Positions 19,799 to 28,312 of a DNA stretch of 64,000 nucleotides are shown piece after piece. A program made the translations under genes and the position numbers. The stretch covers positions 1,550,001 through 1,614,000 of the forward strand of contig NZ_OY782038.1 of NCBI RefSeq assembly GCF_963677575.1, in the 5' to 3' direction. The DNA comes from an uncultured Draconibacterium sp. (GTDB lineage Bacteria > Bacteroidota > Bacteroidia > Bacteroidales > Prolixibacteraceae). Under the pieces are notes generated by a model. The model ran no database searches. It was not told where the DNA came from and saw nothing but the letters and a program-made list of their open reading frames with translations. Position 1 is the first letter of the stretch. Every line of letters starts with the position of its first letter.

Positions 19799-21649
19799 AT
19801 GAACAACTTTATTTACAAAACAAACAAACCAATCGGAGCAAAACCTTTTATCCTGGTTCTGCTATTTACTTTCTCCCTATCGCTGCAAGCCCAGGATCCA
19901 CGCGAACGTTTATACAACTACCAGGTTCTGAACCCCAGCCACGCACCAAAACCAAAGGTGAAAGGATGGGCTACTGAATGCATTTCGGAAGCTATAAACC
20001 GTGGTCTGGTGGCTTTTAAAACATCCGAAGGGATTTACCTGAGCTGGCGGTTGCTGGAAAGTGATTCTCCCAATGTTTCGTTTGACGTTTTTGAAGAACA
20101 AACAAACGGTAAAGCACAAAAGATCAATCAACAACCAATAGCTGAAACCACTGATTTTTTGGTAACGAACTACAAATCTTCAGCGCACTATTTCATAAAA
20201 ACTATCGGGAACGAGGAAGATGAAACTTCAGCTAAAGTCAGCCCAAAGCCGGAAGCGACTTTACGCTATAAAACCATTCCGTTTAAAGGAGAATATAGTC
20301 CTGACCGTGTGGCTGTGGCTGACCTGAATGGCGACGGAGAATACGATTTTATTATTAAACAACCGGGGGGGAGAGTTGATCCGGGAGTATGGCGCAAAAG
20401 TCCGGACACCTTTAAACTGGAAGCTTATTTAAGCGACGGCACTTTTTTATGGCGCAAAGATTTGGGATGGAATATTGAACTGGGAATATGGTATTCGCCA
20501 TTTGTTGTTTACGATTTTAATGGCGACGGAAAAGCAGAGGTAGCCCTTAAAACAGCTCCAACTGATACGGACTACCGGCAGGAAGACGGCCGGGTGTTTT
20601 CGGGCCCGGAATACTGCTCTATTCTGGATGGAATGACGGGCAAGGAAATCGACCGGGTTGACTGGCCGGCACGAAATCCTCGTTTTGGCCGCTACAACCG
20701 CAACAACCGCAATCAAATGGGAATGGCTTACCTCGATGGCAAAACACCATGCTTGTTGGTAGCCCGCGGCACCTACCGTTTAATGGTGGTTGATGCCTAC
20801 CAAATGAAGGGCAAAAAACTTGAAAAACTTTGGCAATGGGATGGAGATGAAGAAAACCCGGTTATCCGTTCGCAAGGCGCACACAGTTTGCATACCGTTG
20901 ATTTAGACAACGATGGGCGCGATGAAATTGTTTTGGGTTCGGCCGTGCTGGACGACGATGGCACTCTCCTGTTTTCGGCAGGAGTTGGACACTCTGATAA
21001 ATGTTTCGTTTCCGACATCGATCCGAATCGCCCCGGTATGGAAATCTTTTTTGCCAACGAAGTGTGGCACGATACGGCAGGCGTTTCAATGATTGACGCA
21101 GCTACGGGTAAACAAATATGGAATATCGACCACTACACTCGTCACGTAGGAAACGGCATGGTTGCCGATATTATGCCCGATGTTCCGGGACTGGAGTGTT
21201 TTGCTACTGAAGACTCCAAAGCCGGGTTACACGATAAATACATGCTTTCATCAAAAGGAGGATACCTGGCTCGTAACCTTGGCGTTCCTCAATGTACCAA
21301 CTGGATTTTCTGGGATGACGATAAATTGCGGGAATCTATTGAACAATCGGGTGAAAGTAAAAATAAAACCCGATACCAAGCCCGCGAATTTTCAATCGTA
21401 AAATACCCCACAGACACTATCTGTAATCAGCTGGAAGGTTCTATTATGATGATGGCTGACCTGTACGGCGACTGGCGCGAAGAACTGGTAACTGTTCTGC
21501 CGGGAGAACTCCGCATTTACTCTACAACAATACCTGCAAAAGACCGCCGTGTTTGCCTTATGCAAGACCACCTGTATCGCTCTGATGTGGTACACCGTTC
21601 AATGGGATATTTTCAATCCCCTATGACTACTTATTATTTGGGAGAATAA
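19799..21649 (+). CDS. PL11 rhamnogalacturonan lyase, secreted
   Basis: The 616-residue protein has a signal peptide (cleavage near LQA-QDP) and the eight-bladed propeller layout of PL11. Calcium-binding Asp-rich loops recur (ADLNGDGEYDF, YDFNGDGKAEV, VDLDNDGRDEI). Other family motifs include RGLVAF, YLSWRLLESD, NRNNRNQMGMAYLDGK and GAHSLHTVDLD. PL11 enzymes cut the rhamnose-galacturonate backbone by beta-elimination, giving products with an unsaturated galacturonate that the GH105 gene downstream would remove. Length and motifs are typical and I see no lost segment. Confidence 0.95.
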   Translation: MNNFIYKTNKPIGAKPFILVLLFTFSLSLQAQDPRERLYNYQVLNPSHAPKPKVKGWATECISEAINRGLVAFKTSEGIYLSWRLLESDSPNVSFDVFEEQTNGKAQKINQQPIAETTDFLVTNYKSSAHYFIKTIGNEEDETSAKVSPKPEATLRYKTIPFKGEYSPDRVAVADLNGDGEYDFIIKQPGGRVDPGVWRKSPDTFKLEAYLSDGTFLWRKDLGWNIELGIWYSPFVVYDFNGDGKAEVALKTAPTDTDYRQEDGRVFSGPEYCSILDGMTGKEIDRVDWPARNPRFGRYNRNNRNQMGMAYLDGKTPCLLVARGTYRLMVVDAYQMKGKKLEKLWQWDGDEENPVIRSQGAHSLHTVDLDNDGRDEIVLGSAVLDDDGTLLFSAGVGHSDKCFVSDIDPNRPGMEIFFANEVWHDTAGVSMIDAATGKQIWNIDHYTRHVGNGMVADIMPDVPGLECFATEDSKAGLHDKYMLSSKGGYLARNLGVPQCTNWIFWDDDKLRESIEQSGESKNKTRYQAREFSIVKYPTDTICNQLEGSIMMMADLYGDWREELVTVLPGELRIYSTTIPAKDRRVCLMQDHLYRSDVVHRSMGYFQSPMTTYYLGE

Positions 21650-21679
21650 TTATTTACAAAAATTTACAATATGAAACGA

Positions 21680-21706
21680 GCATGAGCCGTCGGTTGACGA
21701 ACATGC
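21680..21706 (+). other. Two-part hairpin between PL11 and GH105 genes
   Basis: GCATG (21680-21684) pairs with CATGC (21702-21706), and inside it CGTC (21688-21691) pairs with GACG (21696-21699) around a GGTT loop. It lies in the 99-base gap within an otherwise tight run. No T-tract follows, so it could be an RNA processing or stability element. Confidence 0.35.
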
Positions 21707-21748
21707 GAGTTCCATCTTATACCTTTAATAACAAACAATTTCAATAAG

Positions 21749-22873
21749 ATGAAAAAAAGAATTATTTTACTGGCTGCCTGCATCTTAGCAGGATCAGCAA
21801 CCTTACTAAAAGCACAGCAACTTCCATCTAAAACGGAAGTAATTGGAAAAATGACATTGGCCAACGCTTATTTTATGAATAAGTGGCCCGACACAGGGAA
21901 AACCATTATTACCAACCGCGAGCGCCCCAGTAATATTTGGACCCGTGCGGTTTACTACGAAGGGCTTATGGCTTTTTATAGTATAAAACCAGATGCTGAA
22001 TATCTGCAATATGCCATCGATTGGGGAGAGTCGCACAAATGGGGTTTACGTGGAGGGATAGAAACCCGTAATGCCGACAACCAATGTTGCGGACAAACTT
22101 ACCTCGATTTATATGAAACAGATACACAACCTGAACGACTAAAAGCTATTAAAGCCTCGGTAGATTTAATGATGGCAACCGATAGAATTGATGACTGGGA
22201 CTGGATTGATGCACTGCAAATGGCCATGCCGGTTTTTGCCAAACTTTCGGTTATTACAGGCGATGCAAAATATTCAGAGCGGATGTACGAAATGTATATG
22301 GATAGCAAGGTTACACAGGCTTTCTACAATAAAAAAGACGGACTGTGGTGGCGCGATGCCGACTTTCGGCCCCCTTACCAAGAACCTAACGGTGAAGACT
22401 GCTACTGGAGCCGCGGAAATGGCTGGGTAGTGGCTGCCCTGTTACGTGTAATGGAAATTTTACCGGAAGATGACCCGCACTACAAAGAATACCTGAAAAC
22501 GTACAAAAAAATGATGAAAGCCGTTCTTACCATTCAGCGCGAAGATGGTTTTTGGAATGCCAGCCTGCACGATCCAACTAACTATGGAGGAAAAGAAGCA
22601 ACTGGCACATCTCTGTTTGTTTACGGCATGGCCTGGGGGGTAACCAATAATATTTTGAGTGCAAAAAAATACATGCCGGCCATAACAAAAGCATGGAATG
22701 CACTGGCAAACGAATCGGTTCATGAAGATGGATTTTTAGGCTATGTGCAGGGCACCGGGAAAGAGCCAAAAGATGGGCAGCCAGTGAGCTACACCAGCAA
22801 ACCCGATTTTGAAGACTACGGTTTGGGCTGTTTCCTTTTGGCCGGCAGCGAAGTTTACAAATTGTGCAAATAG
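21749..22873 (+). CDS. GH105 unsaturated rhamnogalacturonyl hydrolase, secreted
   Basis: The 374-residue protein has a signal peptide (cleavage near LKA-QQL) and the (alpha/alpha)6 barrel of GH105. Family motifs include WTRAVYYEGLMAFY, DNQCCGQTYLDLYE, DDWDWIDALQMAMPVF with the catalytic Asp, CYWSRGNGWVVAALLRVME and GTSLFVYGMAWGV. It removes the unsaturated galacturonic acid left by PL11, the gene upstream. A second GH105 lies at 29192-30373 and a GH88 at 61779-62993, so the region carries three related unsaturated-uronide hydrolases. Confidence 0.92.
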   Translation: MKKRIILLAACILAGSATLLKAQQLPSKTEVIGKMTLANAYFMNKWPDTGKTIITNRERPSNIWTRAVYYEGLMAFYSIKPDAEYLQYAIDWGESHKWGLRGGIETRNADNQCCGQTYLDLYETDTQPERLKAIKASVDLMMATDRIDDWDWIDALQMAMPVFAKLSVITGDAKYSERMYEMYMDSKVTQAFYNKKDGLWWRDADFRPPYQEPNGEDCYWSRGNGWVVAALLRVMEILPEDDPHYKEYLKTYKKMMKAVLTIQREDGFWNASLHDPTNYGGKEATGTSLFVYGMAWGVTNNILSAKKYMPAITKAWNALANESVHEDGFLGYVQGTGKEPKDGQPVSYTSKPDFEDYGLGCFLLAGSEVYKLCK

Positions 22874-22912
22874 CACTTCCGTCTGAATTGATAACAACAT
22901 AAACAGAGACCA

Positions 22913-23908
22913 ATGAAAAAGCTATTAACCTTCCTGTTTTTAACCGCCTCTATTGTGCCACTTTTTGCGCAGAACTGGAAACCCGAAGTAAAAGAGAATA
23001 TCCCATTGGATTCGGTTCGGTTGAGCGATCCGTGCATTCTGGCCGATAAAAACACCGCCACTTATTACATGACCGGAACGGGTGGCCTGCTATGGAAAAG
23101 TAAAGATCTGAAATTGTGGACAGGTCCTTTTGTGGTGGCACAAACCGATCCTGATTCATGGATGGGACCACGCCCCATGATCTGGGCGGCAGAATTGCAT
23201 CAATACAACGACAAATACTATTATTTTGCCACTTTTACCAATCGCGATGTGATTATCGACACAGTGAGAGGAAATGAAATTGAGCGACGCGCCAGTCATG
23301 TTTTAGTGAGCAATAAACCCTACGGGCCTTATGTTCCGATGAAAGACCCGACTTACCTGCCAGCCGACAAACCCACTTTAGACGGAACATTTTGGGTGGA
23401 TAAAGACGGGAAACCCTACATGGTTTATTGCTACGAATGGCTGCAAAACTGGAACGGAACCATTGAAAAGATAGAGCTGAAACCGGACCTCTCAGGAACT
23501 ATTGGCGAGGGGAAAGTTTTGTTTCGGGCACACGATTCGCCGTGGAGCCGCGAAAAGGATGACGAAGGCAACATCGGCCCCAGCAGAGTTACCGATGGCC
23601 CGTGGTTATTCGAAACGCAAACCGGAAAACTAGGCATGTTATGGACCAGCTGGGCATTTGAGGACTATGTTCAGGGCGTGGCCTACTCCAAAAGCGGAAC
23701 ACTGAATGGCCCGTGGATACAGGAAAAAGAACCGATTACACCTCCTAATTTTGGGCATGGTATGCTGTTCCACACTTTCGACGGGAAGTTGCTACTGTCG
23801 GCACATAGCCATAAAAGTGTAAACGGGCAATATATTCGAATCCCGCATTTGTTCAAGGTAGATGATTCGGGCGATAAACTGGTAATTGTTGGGCCTTATC
23901 GGCCTTAG
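22913..23908 (+). CDS. GH43 glycosidase (arabinofuranosidase/galactosidase type), secreted
   Basis: This 331-residue, signal-peptide-bearing (cleavage near LFA-QNW) GH43 propeller has the base Asp in RLSDPCIL (about D39), a WAAELHQY block and LDGTFWVDKDGKPYMVY. At the usual general-acid position the motif reads VTDGPWLFE, with Asp (about D228) rather than the canonical Glu. Some Bacteroidota GH43 subfamilies may share this, so I do not call it inactive. It closes the rhamnogalacturonan run and would trim arabinose or galactose side groups. Substrate cannot be assigned from sequence. Confidence 0.85.
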   Translation: MKKLLTFLFLTASIVPLFAQNWKPEVKENIPLDSVRLSDPCILADKNTATYYMTGTGGLLWKSKDLKLWTGPFVVAQTDPDSWMGPRPMIWAAELHQYNDKYYYFATFTNRDVIIDTVRGNEIERRASHVLVSNKPYGPYVPMKDPTYLPADKPTLDGTFWVDKDGKPYMVYCYEWLQNWNGTIEKIELKPDLSGTIGEGKVLFRAHDSPWSREKDDEGNIGPSRVTDGPWLFETQTGKLGMLWTSWAFEDYVQGVAYSKSGTLNGPWIQEKEPITPPNFGHGMLFHTFDGKLLLSAHSHKSVNGQYIRIPHLFKVDDSGDKLVIVGPYRP

Positions 23909-24011
23909 TTTATAAGCACTCAAACGTTTAAGCCTTATCTGAGACTCAAGTGAACCTTCAATAAATGGTTAAGAGAGTTTAAGGGCCCTATTCTATATAC
24001 AAGTTCACTAG

Positions 24012-24031
24012 CCCCGGCATTAATGCCGGGG
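24012..24031. repeat. Perfect 20-base GC-rich palindrome, REP-like or terminator
   Basis: CCCCGGCATTAATGCCGGGG is self-complementary over all 20 bases and lies 104 bases after the GH43 stop. It resembles interspersed REP-like palindromes. It could also end the long enzyme operon, though no T-run follows directly (GTTAAGC). A related phrase, CCGGGCTTTAACCC, follows at about 24053. Confidence 0.5.
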
Positions 24032-24258
24032 TTAAGCATAATTCCTTTCTACCGGGCTTTAACCCATAATCAGTGTTGTCACTTCCCTTTCATTAATTTC
24101 ACATGCAGATATTGTTTTTGTTTTACAGAATGCTAACTTTAAAACAAAAAGACCAATAACCGGTATAAACACGCTCGTAAACAGAAACAAAACCAAAAAG
24201 TATGATTACGCACCCGAATATAAAATTTACACAAAAGGTTGTGTTATACGCCCTAATA

Positions 24259-24301
24259 GGCTCTATAACCAAATAGGTTGGGTAACAAATACGTTATAGC
24301 C
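24259..24301. repeat. Imperfect inverted repeat at the left flank of the island
   Basis: GGCTCTATAAC (24259-24269) faces GTTATAGCC (24293-24301), matching except for one extra base. A GTTATACGCC phrase lies just before at about 24243. These GTTATA-type words resemble recombination-site cores, but I cannot show a matching copy at the right end of the island. Confidence 0.3.
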
Positions 24302-24326
24302 AATACTGAAAAAAGACAAAAAAATT

Positions 24327-24354
24327 TTTGTTGAAGATTAAATATTTATTTTTG
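24327..24354 (+). promoter_or_regulatory. Candidate promoter of the ABC-3C operon
   Basis: A TTTG (24327-24330) precedes TATTTTTG (24347-24354), a match to the TAnnTTTG -7 box. The gap is 16 bases, slightly short of the usual spacing. The first ATG of the operon is 16 bases further on, so the leader would be very short. Confidence 0.45.
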
Positions 24355-24370
24355 TTAAAACTTCAAAAGA

Positions 24371-25339
24371 ATGAATAGGACCCTTTATTTTAATTATATA
24401 GATGAGAAACTCCATGTTCTCGCTAGAAGGATTGAATCTAGAGGGAAATTGAATCTTCTTGATATCCATTTACATTCAGAAAATTTCTATTTGAATTTCT
24501 TTAATTTGTTATATGGATACGAACTTGAAAATTTGAATACTAAGCTTCAAAATGTTGAGGCAATTGACCTGATTGATTACACAAATAGGATATTTATTCA
24601 AATCTCAGCATCTTGTACCAAACAAAAAGTGGAATCTTCATTAAACAAACAGATTTTAGAAAATTATCAAGATTACTCTTTCAAATTTATTTCAATATCG
24701 AAAGATGCCTCTAAATTGAGAAGTAAATCATTTAATAATCCTTTCTCTGTTCCATTTACACCTACAACTGATATTTATGATATAGTCTCAATATTGAATG
24801 ATATTTTAATAAAAAAGCCTATAGAACAGAAGGAAATATATCGTTTCATAAAAGCTGAACTAGGGAACGATATAGATATTGTTAAGTTGGATTCCAATTT
24901 AGCTACTGTTATTAATATTTTGTCACAAGAAAATTGGGATGATAAAATTCAAGATGAATCGGTAAATAGTTTTGAAATTGAAAGAAAGATCATATTTAAT
25001 GAATTACAAAATTCAAAAGCAATTATTGATGAATACTGTATATATTATAAGAAAGTAGATGAAAAATATGCTGAATTCGATATACAAGGGAAGAATAAAA
25101 GCTATTCTGTTTTACGTTCGATTCGACGCGAATATCTAACGCTAAAACACCTTAACGATTCGGAGCAAATATTCGATACTGTTATTGAAAATGTTAAGGA
25201 TAAAGTACTGGCTAGCTCAAATTTTATTGAAATTCCAATCGATGAACTTGAATTGTGCGTTGACATTTTAGTTGTCGATGCATTTATTCGCTGTAAGATT
25301 TTTGAAAATCCTGAAAAATATAATTATGTTACTTCCTGA
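24371..25339 (+). CDS. SMEK-domain protein, putative effector of an ABC-3C system
   Basis: The 322-residue protein has no signal peptide. Its first 130 or so residues match the SMEK domain as I know it: HLHSENFYLNFFNLLYGYEL, VEAIDLIDYTNRIFIQISAS and a CTKQKVESSLNKQ block, then a beta-alpha stretch (FKFISISKDASK). The C-terminal part, about 150-322, is helical and charged, as expected for the segment that docks to partner subunits. SMEK proteins are predicted effectors of ABC-three-component conflict systems. Its stop overlaps the next gene by 14 bases. Composition is much more AT-rich than the PUL genes around it (in one hand-counted 60-base line, 24361-24420, 17 bases are G or C, against 31 in 22321-22380). 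Confidence 0.78.
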   Translation: MNRTLYFNYIDEKLHVLARRIESRGKLNLLDIHLHSENFYLNFFNLLYGYELENLNTKLQNVEAIDLIDYTNRIFIQISASCTKQKVESSLNKQILENYQDYSFKFISISKDASKLRSKSFNNPFSVPFTPTTDIYDIVSILNDILIKKPIEQKEIYRFIKAELGNDIDIVKLDSNLATVINILSQENWDDKIQDESVNSFEIERKIIFNELQNSKAIIDEYCIYYKKVDEKYAEFDIQGKNKSYSVLRSIRREYLTLKHLNDSEQIFDTVIENVKDKVLASSNFIEIPIDELELCVDILVVDAFIRCKIFENPEKYNYVTS

Positions 25340-25550
25340 TAATATACATCCTGAAAATAGCATTTATTATAATGGAGCGCTTGTTTTACAAGTACTTCAA
25401 AGTAATAATGGAATTGATATTTTATCTCTATATCAAAAAGTGAAGTTGACAAAAAATTTGACTTTTAGTGTATTTCTATTGTGTTTAGACTGGTTTTATA
25501 TTGCAAATATTGCAGAAGTAAAAGAAGGGAGAGTTGAACTATGTTTATAA
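25326..25550 (+). CDS. ABC-3C middle component (small subunit)
   Basis: A 74-residue protein beginning MLLPDNIHPENSIYYNGA. The start at 25326 is preferred to the in-frame ATG at 25272, which lies deep in the SMEK gene and adds an unlikely leader. The Leu-Pro-Asp opening, the GALVLQVLQ helix and the closing LLCLDWFYIANIAEVKEGRVEL are features I associate with middle component 6 of ABC-3C systems. It overlaps the SMEK gene by 14 bases and the ATPase gene by 10, implying translational coupling. It probably links effector and ATPase. The short length limits certainty. Confidence 0.68.
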   Translation: MLLPDNIHPENSIYYNGALVLQVLQSNNGIDILSLYQKVKLTKNLTFSVFLLCLDWFYIANIAEVKEGRVELCL

Positions 25551-27253
25551 AATCACTTACTATAACAAAAGGAGCTTCTGTAATTCGAGAAATTGAATTT
25601 AGAAAAGGAATAAATTTAATTGTTGATAATAGTGAAGATAAAATTACAGGAAATAGCGTTGGAAAAACGACGGTTTTAAAACTTATTGATTTCTGTTTTG
25701 GTGCAGATAAAAAAAATATTTGGGAAGACCCAGAAAACAAAAAGGAAGTCTACTCTCTTGTGAAAAATTATTTAATTGATGAAGAAATATTAGTAACACT
25801 TTGTATAACTTCTAATTTAGACGACGAAAATGCTGAAGAAATAATAATTGAAAGGAATTTCCTTAGTTCAAAAAGTGAGGTAATTAGAAGAGTAAATGGG
25901 AAACAGTTTTTAGATAGTGAACTAGAATCAGGTCTGAAAGAATTATTGTTTCCAGAACATCTCGCTGAGAAACCTACATTGAGACAAATCATTTCACACA
26001 ACATACGCTACAAAGATTTAAGCATAAATAATACTCTAAAAACACTTGATGTATATACTTCTGATGCTGAATATGAAACTCTATACTTATTTTTACTCGG
26101 ATGTGAATTTGATAAAGGAAATGAAAAACAAGAATTAATTGAGAAAATTAGACAAGAAGATACCTTTAAAACTAGACTGGAGAAAGTTCAGACGAAGTCA
26201 GCTTTTGAAGCAACTTTATCCCTAATTAATGATGAAATTGAAGAATTAAATATTAGAAAATCAAATTTAAATCTGAATGAAAATTTTGAGTCAGACCTTG
26301 ATTCTTTAAATCAAATAAGATACCAAATAAATAAACTTAGTTCCGAGATTGGAAAACTAAATATTAGAAAAGAAATCATAGAAGAAACTTTATCAGAATT
26401 AGAAGCATCTAGTTCAAACATTGATTTTGAACAACTCAGGCAGATTTATCTTCAAGCAAATAGCCTGTTAGGAGAACTTCAAAGATCATTTGAAAGTATG
26501 GTTGAATATCACAATAAAATGATTTCTGAAAAGAAAAAATTCATTTCAACGGAACTGCCTTCCATTCAAAATAAGGTACATAAACTCAATCGTAAATTAA
26601 AATTACTTTTAATTGAAGAGTCAGAACTATCCAAGGTAATTTCAAAAAGTGACTCTTTTGAAGAACTTGAAATCTTAGTTGGAGAGTTAAATGAAAAATA
26701 TAAATTGAAAGGGGAATATGAGAATGTTATCAATCAACTTAATGAAGTTGAAGGTAACCTGAAATCTTATAATGAAACTTTAAGTTCGATTGATGAAGAA
26801 CTATTTTCTGAAGATTTTGAGGCGACTATTAAACTTCAATTGAATAAATTCAATAAGTATTTTGCATCTATTTCAGAACTCCTTTACAACGAGAAATATG
26901 CATTAAAATACGACAAAGTAAGGAATAGAAAGGGGCAGCAACTTTATAAGTTTAGTGCTTTCAACACAAATTTTAGTTCTGGTAAAAAGCAGGGAGAAAT
27001 TTCATGTTTTGATATTGCATATACCTTCTTCGCTGATGAAGAAAATATTCCATGTATGCATTTCATTTTAAATGACAAAAAAGAGTTGATGCACGACAAT
27101 CAACTCGTAAAGATTGCAAACCTTGTAAATGAAAATGATATTCAATTTGTTGCATCAATTTTGAGAGACAAATTACCTGCAGAACTAAATAAAGACGAAT
27201 ATTTCATTTTAGAATTATCAGAAGACAATAAGCTTTTCAAAATAGAAAAATAG
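25541..27253 (+). CDS. ABC-3C ATPase, DUF2326-type SMC/RecN-like protein
   Basis: The 570-residue cytoplasmic protein has a Walker A at GNSVGKTT (residues 37-44) just after a beta-strand pair (INLIVDN). A predicted coiled coil covers about residues 190-430 (long Glu/Lys/Leu runs). The C-terminal part holds CFDIAYTFF and HFILNDKKELMHDNQ, the latter resembling the Walker-B-like block of DUF2326 proteins. The composition, order and overlaps with the two upstream genes match ABC-three-component systems, in which the ATPase is thought to sense invader nucleic acid or nucleoprotein and release the effector. That function is prediction from the family, not shown here. Confidence 0.8.
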   Translation: MFIKSLTITKGASVIREIEFRKGINLIVDNSEDKITGNSVGKTTVLKLIDFCFGADKKNIWEDPENKKEVYSLVKNYLIDEEILVTLCITSNLDDENAEEIIIERNFLSSKSEVIRRVNGKQFLDSELESGLKELLFPEHLAEKPTLRQIISHNIRYKDLSINNTLKTLDVYTSDAEYETLYLFLLGCEFDKGNEKQELIEKIRQEDTFKTRLEKVQTKSAFEATLSLINDEIEELNIRKSNLNLNENFESDLDSLNQIRYQINKLSSEIGKLNIRKEIIEETLSELEASSSNIDFEQLRQIYLQANSLLGELQRSFESMVEYHNKMISEKKKFISTELPSIQNKVHKLNRKLKLLLIEESELSKVISKSDSFEELEILVGELNEKYKLKGEYENVINQLNEVEGNLKSYNETLSSIDEELFSEDFEATIKLQLNKFNKYFASISELLYNEKYALKYDKVRNRKGQQLYKFSAFNTNFSSGKKQGEISCFDIAYTFFADEENIPCMHFILNDKKELMHDNQLVKIANLVNENDIQFVASILRDKLPAELNKDEYFILELSEDNKLFKIEK

Positions 27254-27293
27254 AAGCACTGTCATAACATAATACATATTGTTTAGCGAGATT

Positions 27294-27319
27294 TAGAGGT
27301 GTGCTAACTGTTACCTCTA
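27294..27319. terminator. Bidirectional terminator between island and esterase gene
   Basis: TAGAGGT (27294-27300) pairs with ACCTCTA (27313-27319) around a 12-base loop, followed by TTTTAA on the + strand. It sits 41 bases past the ATPase stop and covers the stop codon of the convergent esterase gene, so it can serve both. Confidence 0.6.
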
Positions 27320-28288
27320 TTTTAACACCCTATCCAAAGATGAAATAACCAGAGGCACTGCCTCATCAAACCACGGATGGAACAGCCAAAACGGATGTGG
27401 CGTTTCTTCAATGGTGTGTACTTCGTTGTAAATTCCGTATTTGTTCAACACCGCTAAATATTCATCTCGGCCGGCATGAAAACGTGGCAAGGCGCTGTTT
27501 ACAAAAAGTGTTGGTGGCGTTTTATCACTCACGTAAGTTAAGGGAGATGCTTCAATCCAAAGTTCAGGCTTTTGTTTGTAAGTGGCACCAAGCCAACGCG
27601 CTCCGGCCGATGGTTTTGCCGGATCATCATCTTTACCGCTTTCGTTGGGGTCGGCAAAATCAAGTATTCCATCAATATTTACAATGGCCTGTACATTAGC
27701 GCTTACCGGCTCACTCACCGCATGCGAGGAAAATAGCGCGTTTCCACTGGTTGTCCCCAATAACGAAGCCACCGTTGCCCCCGATGAAGTTCCCAGTGTG
27801 GCAATTTTTGTTGTATCTAAACCAAATTCGGCTGCATGAATACGCAACCATTTCAGGGCTGTTTTCAGGTCGGTAACGCTTGCCGGGTATAAGGCTTCTG
27901 GCGACAAACGCGATTCAACAGCTGCGGCCACATAGCCGGCTTCGGCCAGCTTTTGCGCCATGGGCACCAGATGCGATTTTGTTCCCGACGCCCAGCCTCC
28001 ACCATGAATCAACAGTACTCCGGGAGCCGTTTTTACTTTACTTATTTTTGGAAAAAATATATCAATGTGTAATTCCCGCTCGCCAAACGAATAATAAACG
28101 ATGTTCCGCTTTTCGTTAATAGACGGGATATTGAACTCCTCAACAATAGTTGCCTGTGGAAAATCTTTAGCAATCTTCCGATAAGCGCTTTTTACGTTAA
28201 AAGAAGTATCCTTTGGAAAATCGACATTACCTTTCTGCGAAAAACCGATAAAAGGCAACATTAGAAGGAAAAAGAATAGAAACCTCAT
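27317..28288 (-). CDS. Secreted alpha/beta-hydrolase esterase (HSL/BD-FAE type)
   Basis: The 323-residue protein has a signal peptide (cleavage near GFS-QKG), an oxyanion motif LLIHGGGWASG, and the nucleophile serine in LGTSSGATV (about S169). A late acid-His segment follows (ETPHPFWLFHPW). It resembles short-chain carbohydrate esterases of the hormone-sensitive-lipase type, so removal of acetyl or similar groups from a glycan is plausible. It is the last gene of a minus-strand trio with DUF4861 (24 bases upstream) and GH105. Substrate not determinable. Confidence 0.75.
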   Translation of the reverse strand: MRFLFFFLLMLPFIGFSQKGNVDFPKDTSFNVKSAYRKIAKDFPQATIVEEFNIPSINEKRNIVYYSFGERELHIDIFFPKISKVKTAPGVLLIHGGGWASGTKSHLVPMAQKLAEAGYVAAAVESRLSPEALYPASVTDLKTALKWLRIHAAEFGLDTTKIATLGTSSGATVASLLGTTSGNALFSSHAVSEPVSANVQAIVNIDGILDFADPNESGKDDDPAKPSAGARWLGATYKQKPELWIEASPLTYVSDKTPPTLFVNSALPRFHAGRDEYLAVLNKYGIYNEVHTIEETPHPFWLFHPWFDEAVPLVISSLDRVLK

Positions 28289-28312
28289 ATCAAATTATTT
28301 TGCATTCCTTAA

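Larger units (their letters stand above)
23909..24370. other. 462-base intergenic region before the ABC-3C island
   Basis: No gene is visible. It holds a perfect 20-base GC palindrome (24012-24031), an imperfect inverted repeat (24259-24301) and a promoter candidate just before the first island gene. Base composition falls sharply towards 24300. The left edge of the island probably lies somewhere within it. Confidence 0.6.

Noticed and set aside
25272..25328. Upstream in-frame ATG for the ABC-3C middle component
   Set aside because: It would extend the protein through the SMEK gene with an unlikely leader; the ATG at 25326 gives the expected size and small overlap.
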